A program made the position numbers and the translations under genes. The notes below the pieces were generated by a model, which saw only the letters and a list, made by a program, of their open reading frames with translations, was not told the DNA's origin and did no database searches. Positions 7,904 to 15,959 of a DNA stretch of 44,624 nt are shown here, piece after piece. How positions within the stretch are numbered: position 1 is the stretch's first letter; each line of letters begins with the position of its first letter. The DNA lies in contig CAZUGO010000093.1 of assembly GCA_964619935.1 (NCBI GenBank), positions 1-44,624 of the forward strand. The letters are read 5' to 3'. Source of the DNA: CAZUGO01 sp964619935 (GTDB lineage Bacteria > Planctomycetota > Phycisphaerae > UBA1845 > CAIVHJ01).

Positions 7904-7919
7904 CTGATCACCGGATCAG
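7904..7919. terminator. Hairpin between convergent genes
   Basis: CTGATC (7904-7909) and GATCAG (7914-7919) flank ACCG. The stem overlaps the stop codon of the leftward membrane-protein gene and lies about 130 nt after the selenoprotein stop. A GC-rich stem (GCCC-TCC-GGGC) precedes it near 7860. There is no U-tract; the terminator role is inferred from position. Confidence 0.3.
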
Positions 7920-8623
7920 TTCGTGGCCCTTCGGCCCAGGGTGGCCAGCAGCAGCACCAGAATGAGTACGGCGTAGGAGGCTTGGACGGCGACGATCCTC
8001 GCCACGATCCACGGGTTGGAAATCGGCGGGAACCCGCCCCAGCGGGTCAGCGCCCACATCGACCCAGCGGTCGCGGCTGTGGACAGCAGCATCCACACCG
8101 CGGCGGCAAGATGCCACTTGCGGCCATGCGGCGATCCGGTCAGTCCGGCGAGGGCGGCGCCCAGCAGGAACACGGCGGCGACGATCACCGTGCCGGCCCA
8201 GAGGATGCCGATGCGGATCTGGGCCGCCTGCTCGGCATTGATGCGCCTTGCGAACTGTTCGCTACGGGCTTTGCGGTACACCACTTGAGCTTTCAAGGCC
8301 AGCCGGGCCTGGTTGCGCTGGCCCATGAGTCTGCGGGCCTCGCCAACCGGGTCGTCGACGTCCGATACATCGACCGGCTCCGTGTCGAGCGCCGGCGGAC
8401 TGGCGGCCTGCAACTGCATGTTATGGCCGAGATGCTGGCTGGCCTTGAGCATCAGGAATCGATCGCGCATGAACTCGGCGGCCCACAAGCCGCCGTAACA
8501 CCAGGCCCCCAGAGCCACCAGGGTGCACAGCCCGGCCAGCCGCCCCAGCGGCGAACTCATCGATTTGGCGCTGCGCAGCTCGCCGGCCAGCTCGTGACGA
8601 AAGGTCTCGGAATCAAGGCGCAT
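7916..8623 (-). CDS. Integral membrane protein of unknown function
   Basis: A 235-aa protein with about four hydrophobic segments: one near residues 30-50 (LAGLCTLVALGAWCYGGLWA), then, after a charged, probably coiled region with many Arg and Gln, three more (LWAGTVIVAAVFLLGAALAG, LAAAVWMLLSTAATAGSMWAL and YAVLILVLLLATL). I do not recognise the family. Start ATG 8623 (MRLDSETFRHEL) lies 7 nt after the stop of the M16 peptidase gene, and the open frame upstream is only antisense noise. It is the last gene of the four-gene leftward operon starting at 12777, so a membrane-associated role beside the peptidase pair is a reasonable guess only. Confidence 0.7.
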   Translation of the reverse strand: MRLDSETFRHELAGELRSAKSMSSPLGRLAGLCTLVALGAWCYGGLWAAEFMRDRFLMLKASQHLGHNMQLQAASPPALDTEPVDVSDVDDPVGEARRLMGQRNQARLALKAQVVYRKARSEQFARRINAEQAAQIRIGILWAGTVIVAAVFLLGAALAGLTGSPHGRKWHLAAAVWMLLSTAATAGSMWALTRWGGFPPISNPWIVARIVAVQASYAVLILVLLLATLGRRATN

Positions 8624-8630
8624 GATCGAC

Positions 8631-9872
8631 TCAATCCGCCGGAACCCACTGCCGTGGGCCCACGCTGATAAAGTGCCCGCCCGTGGTGATGGGGTAGGCT
8701 TCCAGGTATTCGGCAATCCCGGCCGGCGTGATGGCATCGACTTCGGCAAGCCGGGCGGCGACGGTCCGCGGCCCATTGTGATAATCGATGTCATCGAGCA
8801 GTTGCCCGAGCCGGTAATACGGCGATTCACTCTCGACCGCCAAGGCGGTGCGGCGGCAGTTCTTGACCCGCTGGACCTCCTCGTCGCTGACGCCGTCGCG
8901 GGTCAGTCGCACGGCTTCCCGGTGCATGGCTTCGGCCAGGGCTTCACACTGCTCGGGATCGCACTCACCGGACAGGGCCATGAGTCCGCAGTCTTCGTAA
9001 TCGATCCGCCAGACCCCCGCGCGGGGCGAAATGCCCTCCTGCACGATGTGCCAGTAGAACCGCGAATTGTCGCCGCCCAGGATGGCGGCCACGGCGTCCG
9101 AGGTTTCGCTCCAGGCGTCCCGCCCGCCCGCCGCCGGAAAGACGCCGGCCAGCTCCTGGCGGTTGAAGCGCTCGCAGACCTTGCAGGAACTACCGGCCAC
9201 GAACGTCGGCACCTGCCGCGGGGCCCGGGCGCCTGCCGGTTGCCAGTCGCCGCACAACGCGGTGGCGAGGTCGATGACCTGCTGCGGGTCGATGCGCCCG
9301 GCGACCACCAGCACCAGGTTGTCGGCGGCGTAGCGGCGGCGGAAGTAGTCGTCCATCTGGTCGCGCTGCAGATCCCGGATGGTCTGGTCGTAACCCAGGA
9401 TCGGCCAGGCCAGCGGATGTCCGGCGTAGACCTGCTCGTGCAGGAACTCGTAGGCCAGGTTGTCCAACTGGTCGTGAGACATGGCGATCTCTTCGAGGAT
9501 GACGTTGCGCTCCATCTGGAACTCGTCCTCCGGAAGGGTCGAGCGCATCATGTCCGCCAGCAGTTCGATCTGGTCGGCAATCTTGTGGGATGGCACCCAG
9601 CCGTAATAGAAGGTTCGATCCTTCATGGTGTAGGCATTGTAGGTGCTGCCCATCTCGTCGAAGTCAACGGTGATTTCGCGCCAGCCGCGCTTGGGGGTGC
9701 CTTTGAAGCACATGTGCTCCAGAAAGTGCGACACGCCGGCCAGTGCCGGCTGTTCGTCGCGGGCCCCGGCCCGGGCATAGAACCCGGCCGCGGCGCTCTT
9801 GACGTCGGGCATGACCTCCGTGAACACGCGCAGTCCGTTCGGTAGGGCCTGCTGCTCAAAGACGCTGGGCAT
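8631..9872 (-). CDS. M16 family zinc peptidase, catalytic subunit
   Basis: A 413-aa M16 (pitrilysin/processing peptidase-like) protein. The inverted zinc motif HxxEH is intact (His49-F-L-Glu52-His53, in SHFLEHMCFKGT), and the third ligand Glu sits about 75 residues later in NVILEEIAM (Glu127/128). The C-terminal half lacks the R...GLxY substrate-gripping motif usual in M16 partner subunits; at that place it reads SRFYWHIVQEGISP. That motif is present in the neighbouring M16 protein, so the two probably form a heterodimer with split functions. Start ATG 9872 has GGAG about 7 nt upstream, and the gap to the upstream M16 gene is 14 nt. Substrate unknown; likely a peptide or transit-like segment. 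Confidence 0.9.
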   Translation of the reverse strand: MPSVFEQQALPNGLRVFTEVMPDVKSAAAGFYARAGARDEQPALAGVSHFLEHMCFKGTPKRGWREITVDFDEMGSTYNAYTMKDRTFYYGWVPSHKIADQIELLADMMRSTLPEDEFQMERNVILEEIAMSHDQLDNLAYEFLHEQVYAGHPLAWPILGYDQTIRDLQRDQMDDYFRRRYAADNLVLVVAGRIDPQQVIDLATALCGDWQPAGARAPRQVPTFVAGSSCKVCERFNRQELAGVFPAAGGRDAWSETSDAVAAILGGDNSRFYWHIVQEGISPRAGVWRIDYEDCGLMALSGECDPEQCEALAEAMHREAVRLTRDGVSDEEVQRVKNCRRTALAVESESPYYRLGQLLDDIDYHNGPRTVAARLAEVDAITPAGIAEYLEAYPITTGGHFISVGPRQWVPAD

Positions 9873-9886
9873 CGACCGTCTCCAGT

Positions 9887-11170
9887 TTATACGCCTTCGT
9901 GGCTCATCGGTTTCAGGGCGCGGTCACCGTCGGCCGCGAGGCCGCCCAACTCAGCGGGCCCGAGGGTCAGCACGCTCAATTGGTCTCTCGGGAAATCATG
10001 CAGGTAGGCCTTGACATCGGCGATGGTGACCTGCCGGGTGCGGGCGATCTTGTCTTCCAACGGCACCGGATGGCCGTAATGAAACAGGTCTTCCGACAGT
10101 TCGCTGCAGCGGCTGCGGGTGATGTCGCCGCGGGTTTCGGCCCGGCTGACCAGGCCGTTGATCGCCCGCCGCAGCTCGTCCGCTTCGAGATCCTCCGCCA
10201 GCCGGTCGATTTCGCGCAGCAAGGTCTGGTAGGTGCGGGCACAGCGCTCCGGAGTGGTCGAGGCCCCCAGGTACACGATGCCGATGCCGCGCGGATGCTC
10301 GGTGTGGGCGGTGACCCAGTAGACCAACCCCTGCTTCTCACGCAACTCGGTGAACAGCCGCCCGCTCATGCCGCCGGACAGCACCGTGCACACCACCCGC
10401 TGGGTGTACTGCCGCGGATCCTGCAATCCGGCGCCCGGATAACAGATGCCGATGTGCTCCTGCTCCAGCGCCTTGTGGTGGTGACAGGTCTGCGGTTCAA
10501 AGTGGTAGGCAAACGGTTCGCGGCCCGCCGGTGCCGCAGCGCCGCAGCCGGCGAAGCAGATTTCGAGCTGTTCGGCAACCCGGCCCATCTGCACCGGACC
10601 GGCCACGGCAATTTGCATCCGTCCGCCGTGGTAATAGCGCTGCCAGTGCGCCCGCACATCGCCGGCGGACAGGGCCTGGAGGGTGTCCTTCTCGCCAAGC
10701 ACGTGGCGCCCCAGGATCGGTCCGTAGACCTGCCGATTGAACAGCTTGGCCGACAGATCGCCGGGATCGTCGTCCAGTGTGTCGATTTCCTGAAGCAGGT
10801 TGTCCACCGTGACGCGGACGGCGTCGTCCGGAAAGGTCGGCTCCCGCAGGAATTCGGCATGGAGCGACCAGGCCTGATCCGCAAACTCCGGCAGGCTGGT
10901 GAACTGGTAGCCGGTGCTCTCGCGCCCGGCCCACGATGACCAGCGAACGCCGATGGCATCAAAGGCATCGGATAGCTGCCGGCCGCTGCGGCAAACGGTG
11001 CCCTTGGAGAGGGTCTGCTCGACCACGTGATTGAGGCCCAGGGCCTCGGGCGGTTCGTGGGCAAATCCCACCAGTACTCGAATCTGCGCCGACACCGCCT
11101 GCCGTTGCGGCAGCTCGTGGACGGCCAACTCAATACCGCAATCCAGTCGGGTGTGTTTGGCAACCGTCAC
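9887..11170 (-). CDS. M16 family peptidase-like protein, non-catalytic subunit
   Basis: A 427-aa M16 homologue whose zinc motif is degenerate: His48-V-V-Glu51-Gln52, with Gln replacing the second His. A Glu remains in NLLQEID (Glu128). The C-terminal half keeps the substrate-binding R/Y motif (SGRLFTELREKQGLVYW, Arg277 and Tyr284). In M16B heterodimers one subunit carries zinc and the other the R/Y pair, and this gene and its downstream neighbour divide the motifs that way. The start is GTG 11170, overlapping the stop of the phosphomannomutase-like gene by 4 nt (GTGA), which implies translational coupling. Residual activity cannot be excluded, but a catalytic role alone is unlikely. Confidence 0.88.
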   Translation of the reverse strand: MTVAKHTRLDCGIELAVHELPQRQAVSAQIRVLVGFAHEPPEALGLNHVVEQTLSKGTVCRSGRQLSDAFDAIGVRWSSWAGRESTGYQFTSLPEFADQAWSLHAEFLREPTFPDDAVRVTVDNLLQEIDTLDDDPGDLSAKLFNRQVYGPILGRHVLGEKDTLQALSAGDVRAHWQRYYHGGRMQIAVAGPVQMGRVAEQLEICFAGCGAAAPAGREPFAYHFEPQTCHHHKALEQEHIGICYPGAGLQDPRQYTQRVVCTVLSGGMSGRLFTELREKQGLVYWVTAHTEHPRGIGIVYLGASTTPERCARTYQTLLREIDRLAEDLEADELRRAINGLVSRAETRGDITRSRCSELSEDLFHYGHPVPLEDKIARTRQVTIADVKAYLHDFPRDQLSVLTLGPAELGGLAADGDRALKPMSHEGV

Positions 11171-12777
11171 GCCTGGGTCCCCCGGGTGTCCTGCTGGGAT
11201 TGGATGACCGCGCGGAGGGTCTCCGTCACCGCCCGGCGCTGCTCCTCCAGTAACTCGGCCGTATTGGCCTCCAGGTTGAGCCGCAACAGGGCCGAGGTGT
11301 TCGACCTGCGGATGTTAAACCACCAGGCGGGGTATTGCACGGTCAAGCCGTCAAGAAAATCCTGCCGGCCGTCGGCGTAGGCCGCACCCAGGTGGCGGAT
11401 GACCGCGCCGGGATCCGGACACGCGAAGTTGTGCGCCCCGCTGCGGTGGTACTTGCGCAGCGGGGTGATCATCCGGCTTAACCCGGTGGTCGACTGGGCC
11501 ACGAGGTTCAGCACATGGACCGCCGCCACAAAGCCCGACTCGCACTGCCAGGTGTCCTTGAAATAATACTGCCCGGAGCATTCCCCGCCGAACCATGCGC
11601 GGTTTTCGGCCAGGGCCTTGGCCATTTGGGCCGGGCCGACCCGCGAGCGATAGGGCTGCCCGCCCGCCTTGCGGATGGACTCGGCGACCACCCGCGACGA
11701 GCACAGGTCGTACACGATGGTGGCATTGGGGATGCGGGTCAGGAAGTACCGGGCGAGCACGGCGGTGAGCAGATCGCCGGGGATCGGGCGGCCCTGGTCG
11801 TCGACCACGACCAGCCGACCGGCATCGGCATCGAAGCCCAGCCCGACGTCGGCTCGAATGCGGCGGACCCGCGCGCCCAGAACTTTGAGGTGACCCGGAT
11901 GGGCCGGATCGGGCGGATGGTCGTCGCGGACGGTATCACCGAAGTTCAATGCGTCGAGGGTCAGGCGCTCCACGCCGCCGAACAACCGCGGGATCCACGC
12001 AGCCGCCGTGCCGAAACCGGCATCGACCACCACCCGCAGCGCGCGCGGCAGCGGCTGCAACTGGCGGAGAATGAATTCGCGGTAAGCCCCCGAGAGGTCC
12101 GCGGCGTGCAATTCCGGCAGGTCCGGCGTCTCGTGACGGTTGGTGTTGCGGGCGATCATGCGAATGTCGTTCAGGCCGGTGTCCTTGCCCACCGGCTTGC
12201 CGCCCTGACTGCAGATCCGAAAGCCGTTGATCGCGGCCGGCTGGTGGCCCGCGGTGGTGTGCACGCCGCCGCAACACTTGAAGCGGTTGACCGCGAAGAC
12301 CCATTGACCGGCGTCGACCACCCCGATGTCGATGACCCCGGCGCCGCTGCTGCGAATGCCGTCGATCAGCGCCCCGCTGAGCGCCGGGCTGGTGCCGCGA
12401 TTGTCGCGTCCCACCACCACCCGGCCCATTTCCGGGTCGGCCAGGTCGATGCCCCGCAAGGTCGGCTTGAGGTAACTGCCGGCGCCGAACCCGACCCGCC
12501 AGGCGACTTCCTCGTCGAGTTCGCCGGGGCTGGTTCCGCGGACATCCCAAGGGCCGAACGCCCGTTCGCAGGCCCCGGAATCCTCGCCGCGGACCACCAC
12601 ACCCGGGGCCACGATCCGCTGGCGGCGGGCGGCCACCTTCTCGTCGTCGTTGAACTGGCAGCCGCCGCACTTGGGATAGCTGGCGCGCCGCCGCCCGAAG
12701 CAGATCGAATCGGAGATCCGAATGTGCTCCTCGCCGGGACAGTAACGCCGGTATTGTTCTAGGGGTTGAATCGCCAT
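11167..12777 (-). CDS. Phosphomannomutase/phosphoglucomutase-like protein lacking the catalytic serine
   Basis: A 536-aa alpha-D-phosphohexomutase superfamily protein. An N-terminal Cys cluster (C13, C26, CxxC at 37-40) suggests a small zinc ribbon. The fold motifs follow in order. The phosphoserine loop, normally TASHNP, reads T175-A-G177-H-Q-P. The metal loop, normally DGDADR, reads D316-A-D-A-G320-R. The sugar loop is GGECSGQYYF and the phosphate loop RRSNTSALLRLNLEA. Catalytic Ser and one Mg-binding Asp are therefore replaced by Gly, so ordinary mutase chemistry seems lost; a sugar-phosphate-binding or regulatory role is inference. Start ATG 12777 has no clear Shine-Dalgarno sequence. First gene of an operon with two M16 peptidases and a membrane protein. 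Related planctomycete proteins share the N-terminal ribbon, as far as I recall. Confidence 0.85.
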   Translation of the reverse strand: MAIQPLEQYRRYCPGEEHIRISDSICFGRRRASYPKCGGCQFNDDEKVAARRQRIVAPGVVVRGEDSGACERAFGPWDVRGTSPGELDEEVAWRVGFGAGSYLKPTLRGIDLADPEMGRVVVGRDNRGTSPALSGALIDGIRSSGAGVIDIGVVDAGQWVFAVNRFKCCGGVHTTAGHQPAAINGFRICSQGGKPVGKDTGLNDIRMIARNTNRHETPDLPELHAADLSGAYREFILRQLQPLPRALRVVVDAGFGTAAAWIPRLFGGVERLTLDALNFGDTVRDDHPPDPAHPGHLKVLGARVRRIRADVGLGFDADAGRLVVVDDQGRPIPGDLLTAVLARYFLTRIPNATIVYDLCSSRVVAESIRKAGGQPYRSRVGPAQMAKALAENRAWFGGECSGQYYFKDTWQCESGFVAAVHVLNLVAQSTTGLSRMITPLRKYHRSGAHNFACPDPGAVIRHLGAAYADGRQDFLDGLTVQYPAWWFNIRRSNTSALLRLNLEANTAELLEEQRRAVTETLRAVIQSQQDTRGTQA

Positions 12778-12807
12778 GGGCCCGCCGCCGATCGCTCGCG
12801 GGCGGTC

Positions 12808-12863
12808 ATGATATCACAAAGGGCGGGGTCTGTCTTTGCCACTGCAGCGGCTTGACCTATAAT
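12808..12863. promoter_or_regulatory. Back-to-back divergent sigma-70 promoters
   Basis: Plus strand: TTGCCA (12836-12841), 16-nt spacer, TATAAT (12858-12863), driving the TolC-family gene. Minus strand: AAGACA (12836-12831), 17-nt spacer, TATCAT (12813-12808), driving the phosphomannomutase/M16 operon with a leader of about 24 nt. The two -35 boxes share base 12836, so polymerases should compete. The palindrome TGATATCA (12809-12816) overlaps the leftward -10 box. Confidence 0.6.
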
Positions 12864-12932
12864 GGCCCGCTTCATGGATCCGGCGCGATTGATCCGTTCA
12901 GGACCAGTGGTTATGCAAGTGCAGAGGATGCC

Positions 12933-14762
12933 ATGCAGCGACGGCATAGGACGACAATGATTTTCGTAATCCCCCAACTGATGACCCTCGCGACCCTGCA
13001 ACTGGCCTGCCGAACCCCCGCGCCGTCGGTGCTCATTCCGCTGGCGCTCGCTCAATACGAACAGCGAATGGCCGCCGCCGAACCCGAGGACGACACCCCC
13101 GAGGCCGACCGCCGGCCGCCGGTGATGCCCGCCGGCGCCGAGCCGCGGGGCGCCACGCTTTACGAGAAGCTCGAGGCACAAGTTCCCGACCCAGCGGCGG
13201 CCCGCACCTTCGTGGAGGCCCAACTGCGGCTCGAGCTGACGCAGTCGGAGCGGCAGTACTACGTCGAGGGCATGGGCTACATCAACCAGATCGATCGCCC
13301 GCACAAGGTCGAGCTGAGCCTCGAGGACGCCGTTGAACGAACGCTGTACAACAGTTACGCCATCCGCATCCAAAGCTACGATCCGGCGATCAGCGCCGCC
13401 GGGGTGGTGCAGGCCGAGTCGTTCTTCGACGCCCTGTTCTTTTCCAACGCCTTGTGGAACAAGAACAACACCCCCACCGCCAGCGCCCTGCAGGCTTCGG
13501 ATTCGAACCAGACGCAGTTCAACACCGGCATCCGCAAACTGCTGCCCACCGGCATGTCGGTCGAGGCGGCCTGGAGCGTCACCCGCAACGAGGTGGACGC
13601 CAACTTTCCGTTCGCCACCTTGAACCCGTCCTACCGCAACGAAATGGCCTTCCAACTGCGGCAGCCGGTGCTCCAGGGATTCGGGCTCGATTACAATCGC
13701 CGCCAGATCAACATCTTCAAGCGCCGCCGGGACATCAGTGAGTACCAGTTTTCCCGCGCGGTGATGGAGCAACTGCTCAACGCCGAGGAGGCCTATTGGC
13801 GGCTGGTCGCCGCCCGCCGCGACTTGGTGATCGCCAGCCGCCTGATCGCCGATTTCCAGCAGGTGCACGACGACCTCGAGGCCCGCATCGAGTTCGATGT
13901 CTCACCGGTGGAACTGAAGCAGGCCAAGGCCCGCCTGGACATCCAAATCGCCGATTTTGCCAACGTTCGGCAGCGGGTCAAGGACGCCGAAGACCAGCTC
14001 AAGAGCCTGATGAACGATCCGCAACTGAACCTGGCTGAAGACATCGAGATTGTCCCGATCGAATTCCCATCGGCCGAGGAGATCGCCTTGGACCGCCTCG
14101 GCGAACTGCAGGCCGCCCTGGACAATCGTCAGGAGCTTCGCGAAGCCGAGCTGGCCATCGAGGTCGCCAAGATCAACGTCGGCACCGCCAAGAACGAAGC
14201 CCTGCCGCGATTCGACGTGACCTTCTCCTATGTGTACGACGCCTTGGGCAAGAGCTTCTACGACTCCAGCCGCAACCTCAGCGACCTGGACTTCCACAAT
14301 TATACGGTCGGGCTGCAGTTCGAGTGGCCCATCGGCAACCGCGGCCCGCGGGCGGCGGTGCGCCAGGCTCGCCTGGAACACGCCCAGGCCTTGGCTCAGC
14401 TCAAGTTGCAGATCGAAGGCATCCTGCTGGAAGTCAACGTCGCCTTCCGCAACCTGATGACCAGCTACGAGCAGATTGGGGCCAACCTGACTTCGGTGGA
14501 ATCGCAGATCGATGAAGTCCAGGCCCTCGAAGACCGGGCCGAACGCAAGGACCCGGCCCAGCTCAACGTCGAACTGGACGCCCGCCAGCGCCTGGCCGGC
14601 ACCCGCCGGCGGCTCCTGGAATCGCTGGTCACCTACAACCTCGCCATCGCCCGCCTGGAGCGTGCCAAGGGCACCCTGCTGTCGTACAACAACGTCACCA
14701 TCTCCGACATTCAACCGCCGGCCGACGCCGCATCGGAGCTGCGCCCCCCACCGGCGCCTTAG
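12933..14762 (+). CDS. TolC-family outer membrane efflux/secretion protein
   Basis: A 609-aa outer membrane factor. After an N-terminal hydrophobic segment (MIFVIPQLMTLATLQLAC) and a Pro/Glu-rich linker, the protein has the internally duplicated TolC layout: VELSLEDAVERTLYNSYAIR opens the first repeat, and the second has long helices such as EAELAIEVAKINVGTAKNEALP and RLEHAQALAQLKLQIEGILLEV. The strand YTVGLQFEWPIGNRGPRAAV is typical of the barrel. TolC proteins form trimeric barrels with a periplasmic tunnel and work with ABC, RND or type I systems; no such partner adjoins. Start ATG 12933 follows AGAGGA; ATG 12957 is an alternative. The Cys at the end of the signal might be lipidated, but the lipobox is imperfect. 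Driven by the consensus-like promoter at 12836-12863. Confidence 0.9.
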   Translation: MQRRHRTTMIFVIPQLMTLATLQLACRTPAPSVLIPLALAQYEQRMAAAEPEDDTPEADRRPPVMPAGAEPRGATLYEKLEAQVPDPAAARTFVEAQLRLELTQSERQYYVEGMGYINQIDRPHKVELSLEDAVERTLYNSYAIRIQSYDPAISAAGVVQAESFFDALFFSNALWNKNNTPTASALQASDSNQTQFNTGIRKLLPTGMSVEAAWSVTRNEVDANFPFATLNPSYRNEMAFQLRQPVLQGFGLDYNRRQINIFKRRRDISEYQFSRAVMEQLLNAEEAYWRLVAARRDLVIASRLIADFQQVHDDLEARIEFDVSPVELKQAKARLDIQIADFANVRQRVKDAEDQLKSLMNDPQLNLAEDIEIVPIEFPSAEEIALDRLGELQAALDNRQELREAELAIEVAKINVGTAKNEALPRFDVTFSYVYDALGKSFYDSSRNLSDLDFHNYTVGLQFEWPIGNRGPRAAVRQARLEHAQALAQLKLQIEGILLEVNVAFRNLMTSYEQIGANLTSVESQIDEVQALEDRAERKDPAQLNVELDARQRLAGTRRRLLESLVTYNLAIARLERAKGTLLSYNNVTISDIQPPADAASELRPPPAP

Positions 14763-14787
14763 TCGGAGCCACCGCGCCCAGCCAATC

Positions 14788-14814
14788 CGGCGGTCGATCA
14801 GACATCAACCGCCG
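14788..14814. terminator. Inverted repeat between convergent genes
   Basis: CGGCGGT (14788-14794) pairs with ACCGCCG (14808-14814) across a 13-nt loop, 25 nt after the TolC-family stop. It could serve as a bidirectional terminator, as the neighbouring gene converges. The remaining stretch to 14978 includes a run of nine C at about 14857-14865 and no gene that I recognise. Confidence 0.4.
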
Positions 14815-14978
14815 ACCGGGGCGGCCTCGGCAGGGAATCCATCACCAGGCGCTGGGCCCCCCCCCACCCCGAGTTCGGTAATGGCCAATTGCAAGCGTGG
14901 CGGACTAAAAGCAGCGCGCGGAACTGACTGTTGGCCCACCCGCCGGCCGAACCCGACAGCGCATGGGTTGACCCGTGC

Positions 14979-15863
14979 TCAGCGAAGGCGGGCCGCGGGG
15001 GCCGTGGATGATTCCAGATCGGCCGGGCTCACCGCGCCCAGCGAATGGTCGGCAAACGGAACGACGATGTAGTCGCCGGAATTGCCGCCGATGCTGAATC
15101 GATCGGCGCGCAACTGGAAGGACTGGTTGCCCAGGCTGCTGTCGATGCTGCTCTGGGAGGCCCACAGACCGGCCGAGATCGCGACGTCTTCCAGGCCGAA
15201 CGACTGAATGAACGTGCCCCACTGCAGATAATCACGCATGGGCGCCGAGTCGAGCGGATCGCGGTCGGCCCCGGTGAAGTCGTACAAGCCGATGTCGTCA
15301 GCCGTGGTCCCGGTCTGCAAGGTGACCACACCGTTTGCCAGGCTGCTATTGAGCTGGCCGCCGAGTTGAAATACCAGGATATCACCGCCCTCCATGACCC
15401 GGCCGGCCAGTTCGGAGACCGCGGTGCACCCGTCGGTCTTGCAAAGCGCCCAGTTGTCCAACTCGATCCGAATGCCGCTGGGGTTGAACACCTCGACAAA
15501 TGTATTGCTGCCGTCGTTGGCAATCTCGGTGAGCACCAGTTGCCCGATCCCACCACCCGGGCCGTCACCGATGGCGCTGGGCAGCAGCGGGATGATGGTG
15601 TTGAGGGCCAAGAACAACGAGGTGATGGAGTCGATCAGGATCTGCTGCTGGCGCGTCGGGGGCATGTCGGCGGTGGCGGTGATCTCCAGCGGACCCAAGG
15701 CATCGCGAACCCACAAACCGGGGGCCCGGGCGGCCACCGCCCCACTGCGGGGATAAACCTTGACCGACTTACTGCCGTCTTCACTCTGGGCCCAGACCCC
15801 GGAGCAGCAAGTCAGGGTCACTCCCACCGCACATCCCAGCACCGATTGGTTCAAACGACGCAT
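14979..15863 (-). CDS. Secreted protein with lamin-tail-like domain
   Basis: A 294-aa exported protein. The signal peptide is MRRLNQSVLGCAVGVTLTCC followed by SGVWA, with cleavage probably before QSEDG. In the middle, LVLTEIANDGSNTFVEVFNP..IRIELDNWALC matches the start of lamin-tail (LTD) domains, which occur in extracellular proteins of many bacteria, often in multidomain or surface proteins. The N-terminal portion (PPTRQQQILIDSITSLFLALNTIIPLLPSAIGDG) is unrecognised. Start ATG 15863 is chosen because AAGGAG lies 8 nt upstream; a GTG 9 nt further upstream is less likely. It lies 96 nt downstream of gyrA but has its own TATAAT box. Molecular role unknown. Confidence 0.75.
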   Translation of the reverse strand: MRRLNQSVLGCAVGVTLTCCSGVWAQSEDGSKSVKVYPRSGAVAARAPGLWVRDALGPLEITATADMPPTRQQQILIDSITSLFLALNTIIPLLPSAIGDGPGGGIGQLVLTEIANDGSNTFVEVFNPSGIRIELDNWALCKTDGCTAVSELAGRVMEGGDILVFQLGGQLNSSLANGVVTLQTGTTADDIGLYDFTGADRDPLDSAPMRDYLQWGTFIQSFGLEDVAISAGLWASQSSIDSSLGNQSFQLRADRFSIGGNSGDYIVVPFADHSLGAVSPADLESSTAPAARLR

Positions 15864-15907
15864 GTGCCACACTCCTTGTTGCCGGTGAGCGAATCGAGCA
15901 ACCTCTT

Positions 15908-15913
15908 ATTATA
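15908..15913 (-). promoter_or_regulatory. Perfect -10 box for the lamin-tail protein gene
   Basis: TATAAT reads on the minus strand at 15913-15908, placing transcription start near 15901 and a leader of about 37 nt before ATG 15863. No good -35 box is visible (CTGGCG at the 16-nt position is weak), so an activator or weak constitutive use is possible. Confidence 0.5.
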
Positions 15914-15916
15914 CGC

Positions 15917-15959
15917 GCGACCGCACGTGCGCCAGCGCCATTTCGCCACTGGCGGTCGC
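15917..15959 (-). terminator. Large GC-rich hairpin directly after the gyrA stop
   Basis: GCGACCGC (15917-15924) pairs with GCGGTCGC (15952-15959), the latter abutting the gyrA stop. Inside, GCCAG (15931-15935) and CTGGC (15949-15953) can pair as an alternative. The position favours termination of gyrA; the AT-rich stretch after it in the leftward direction is also the -10 box of the next gene. Confidence 0.45.
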
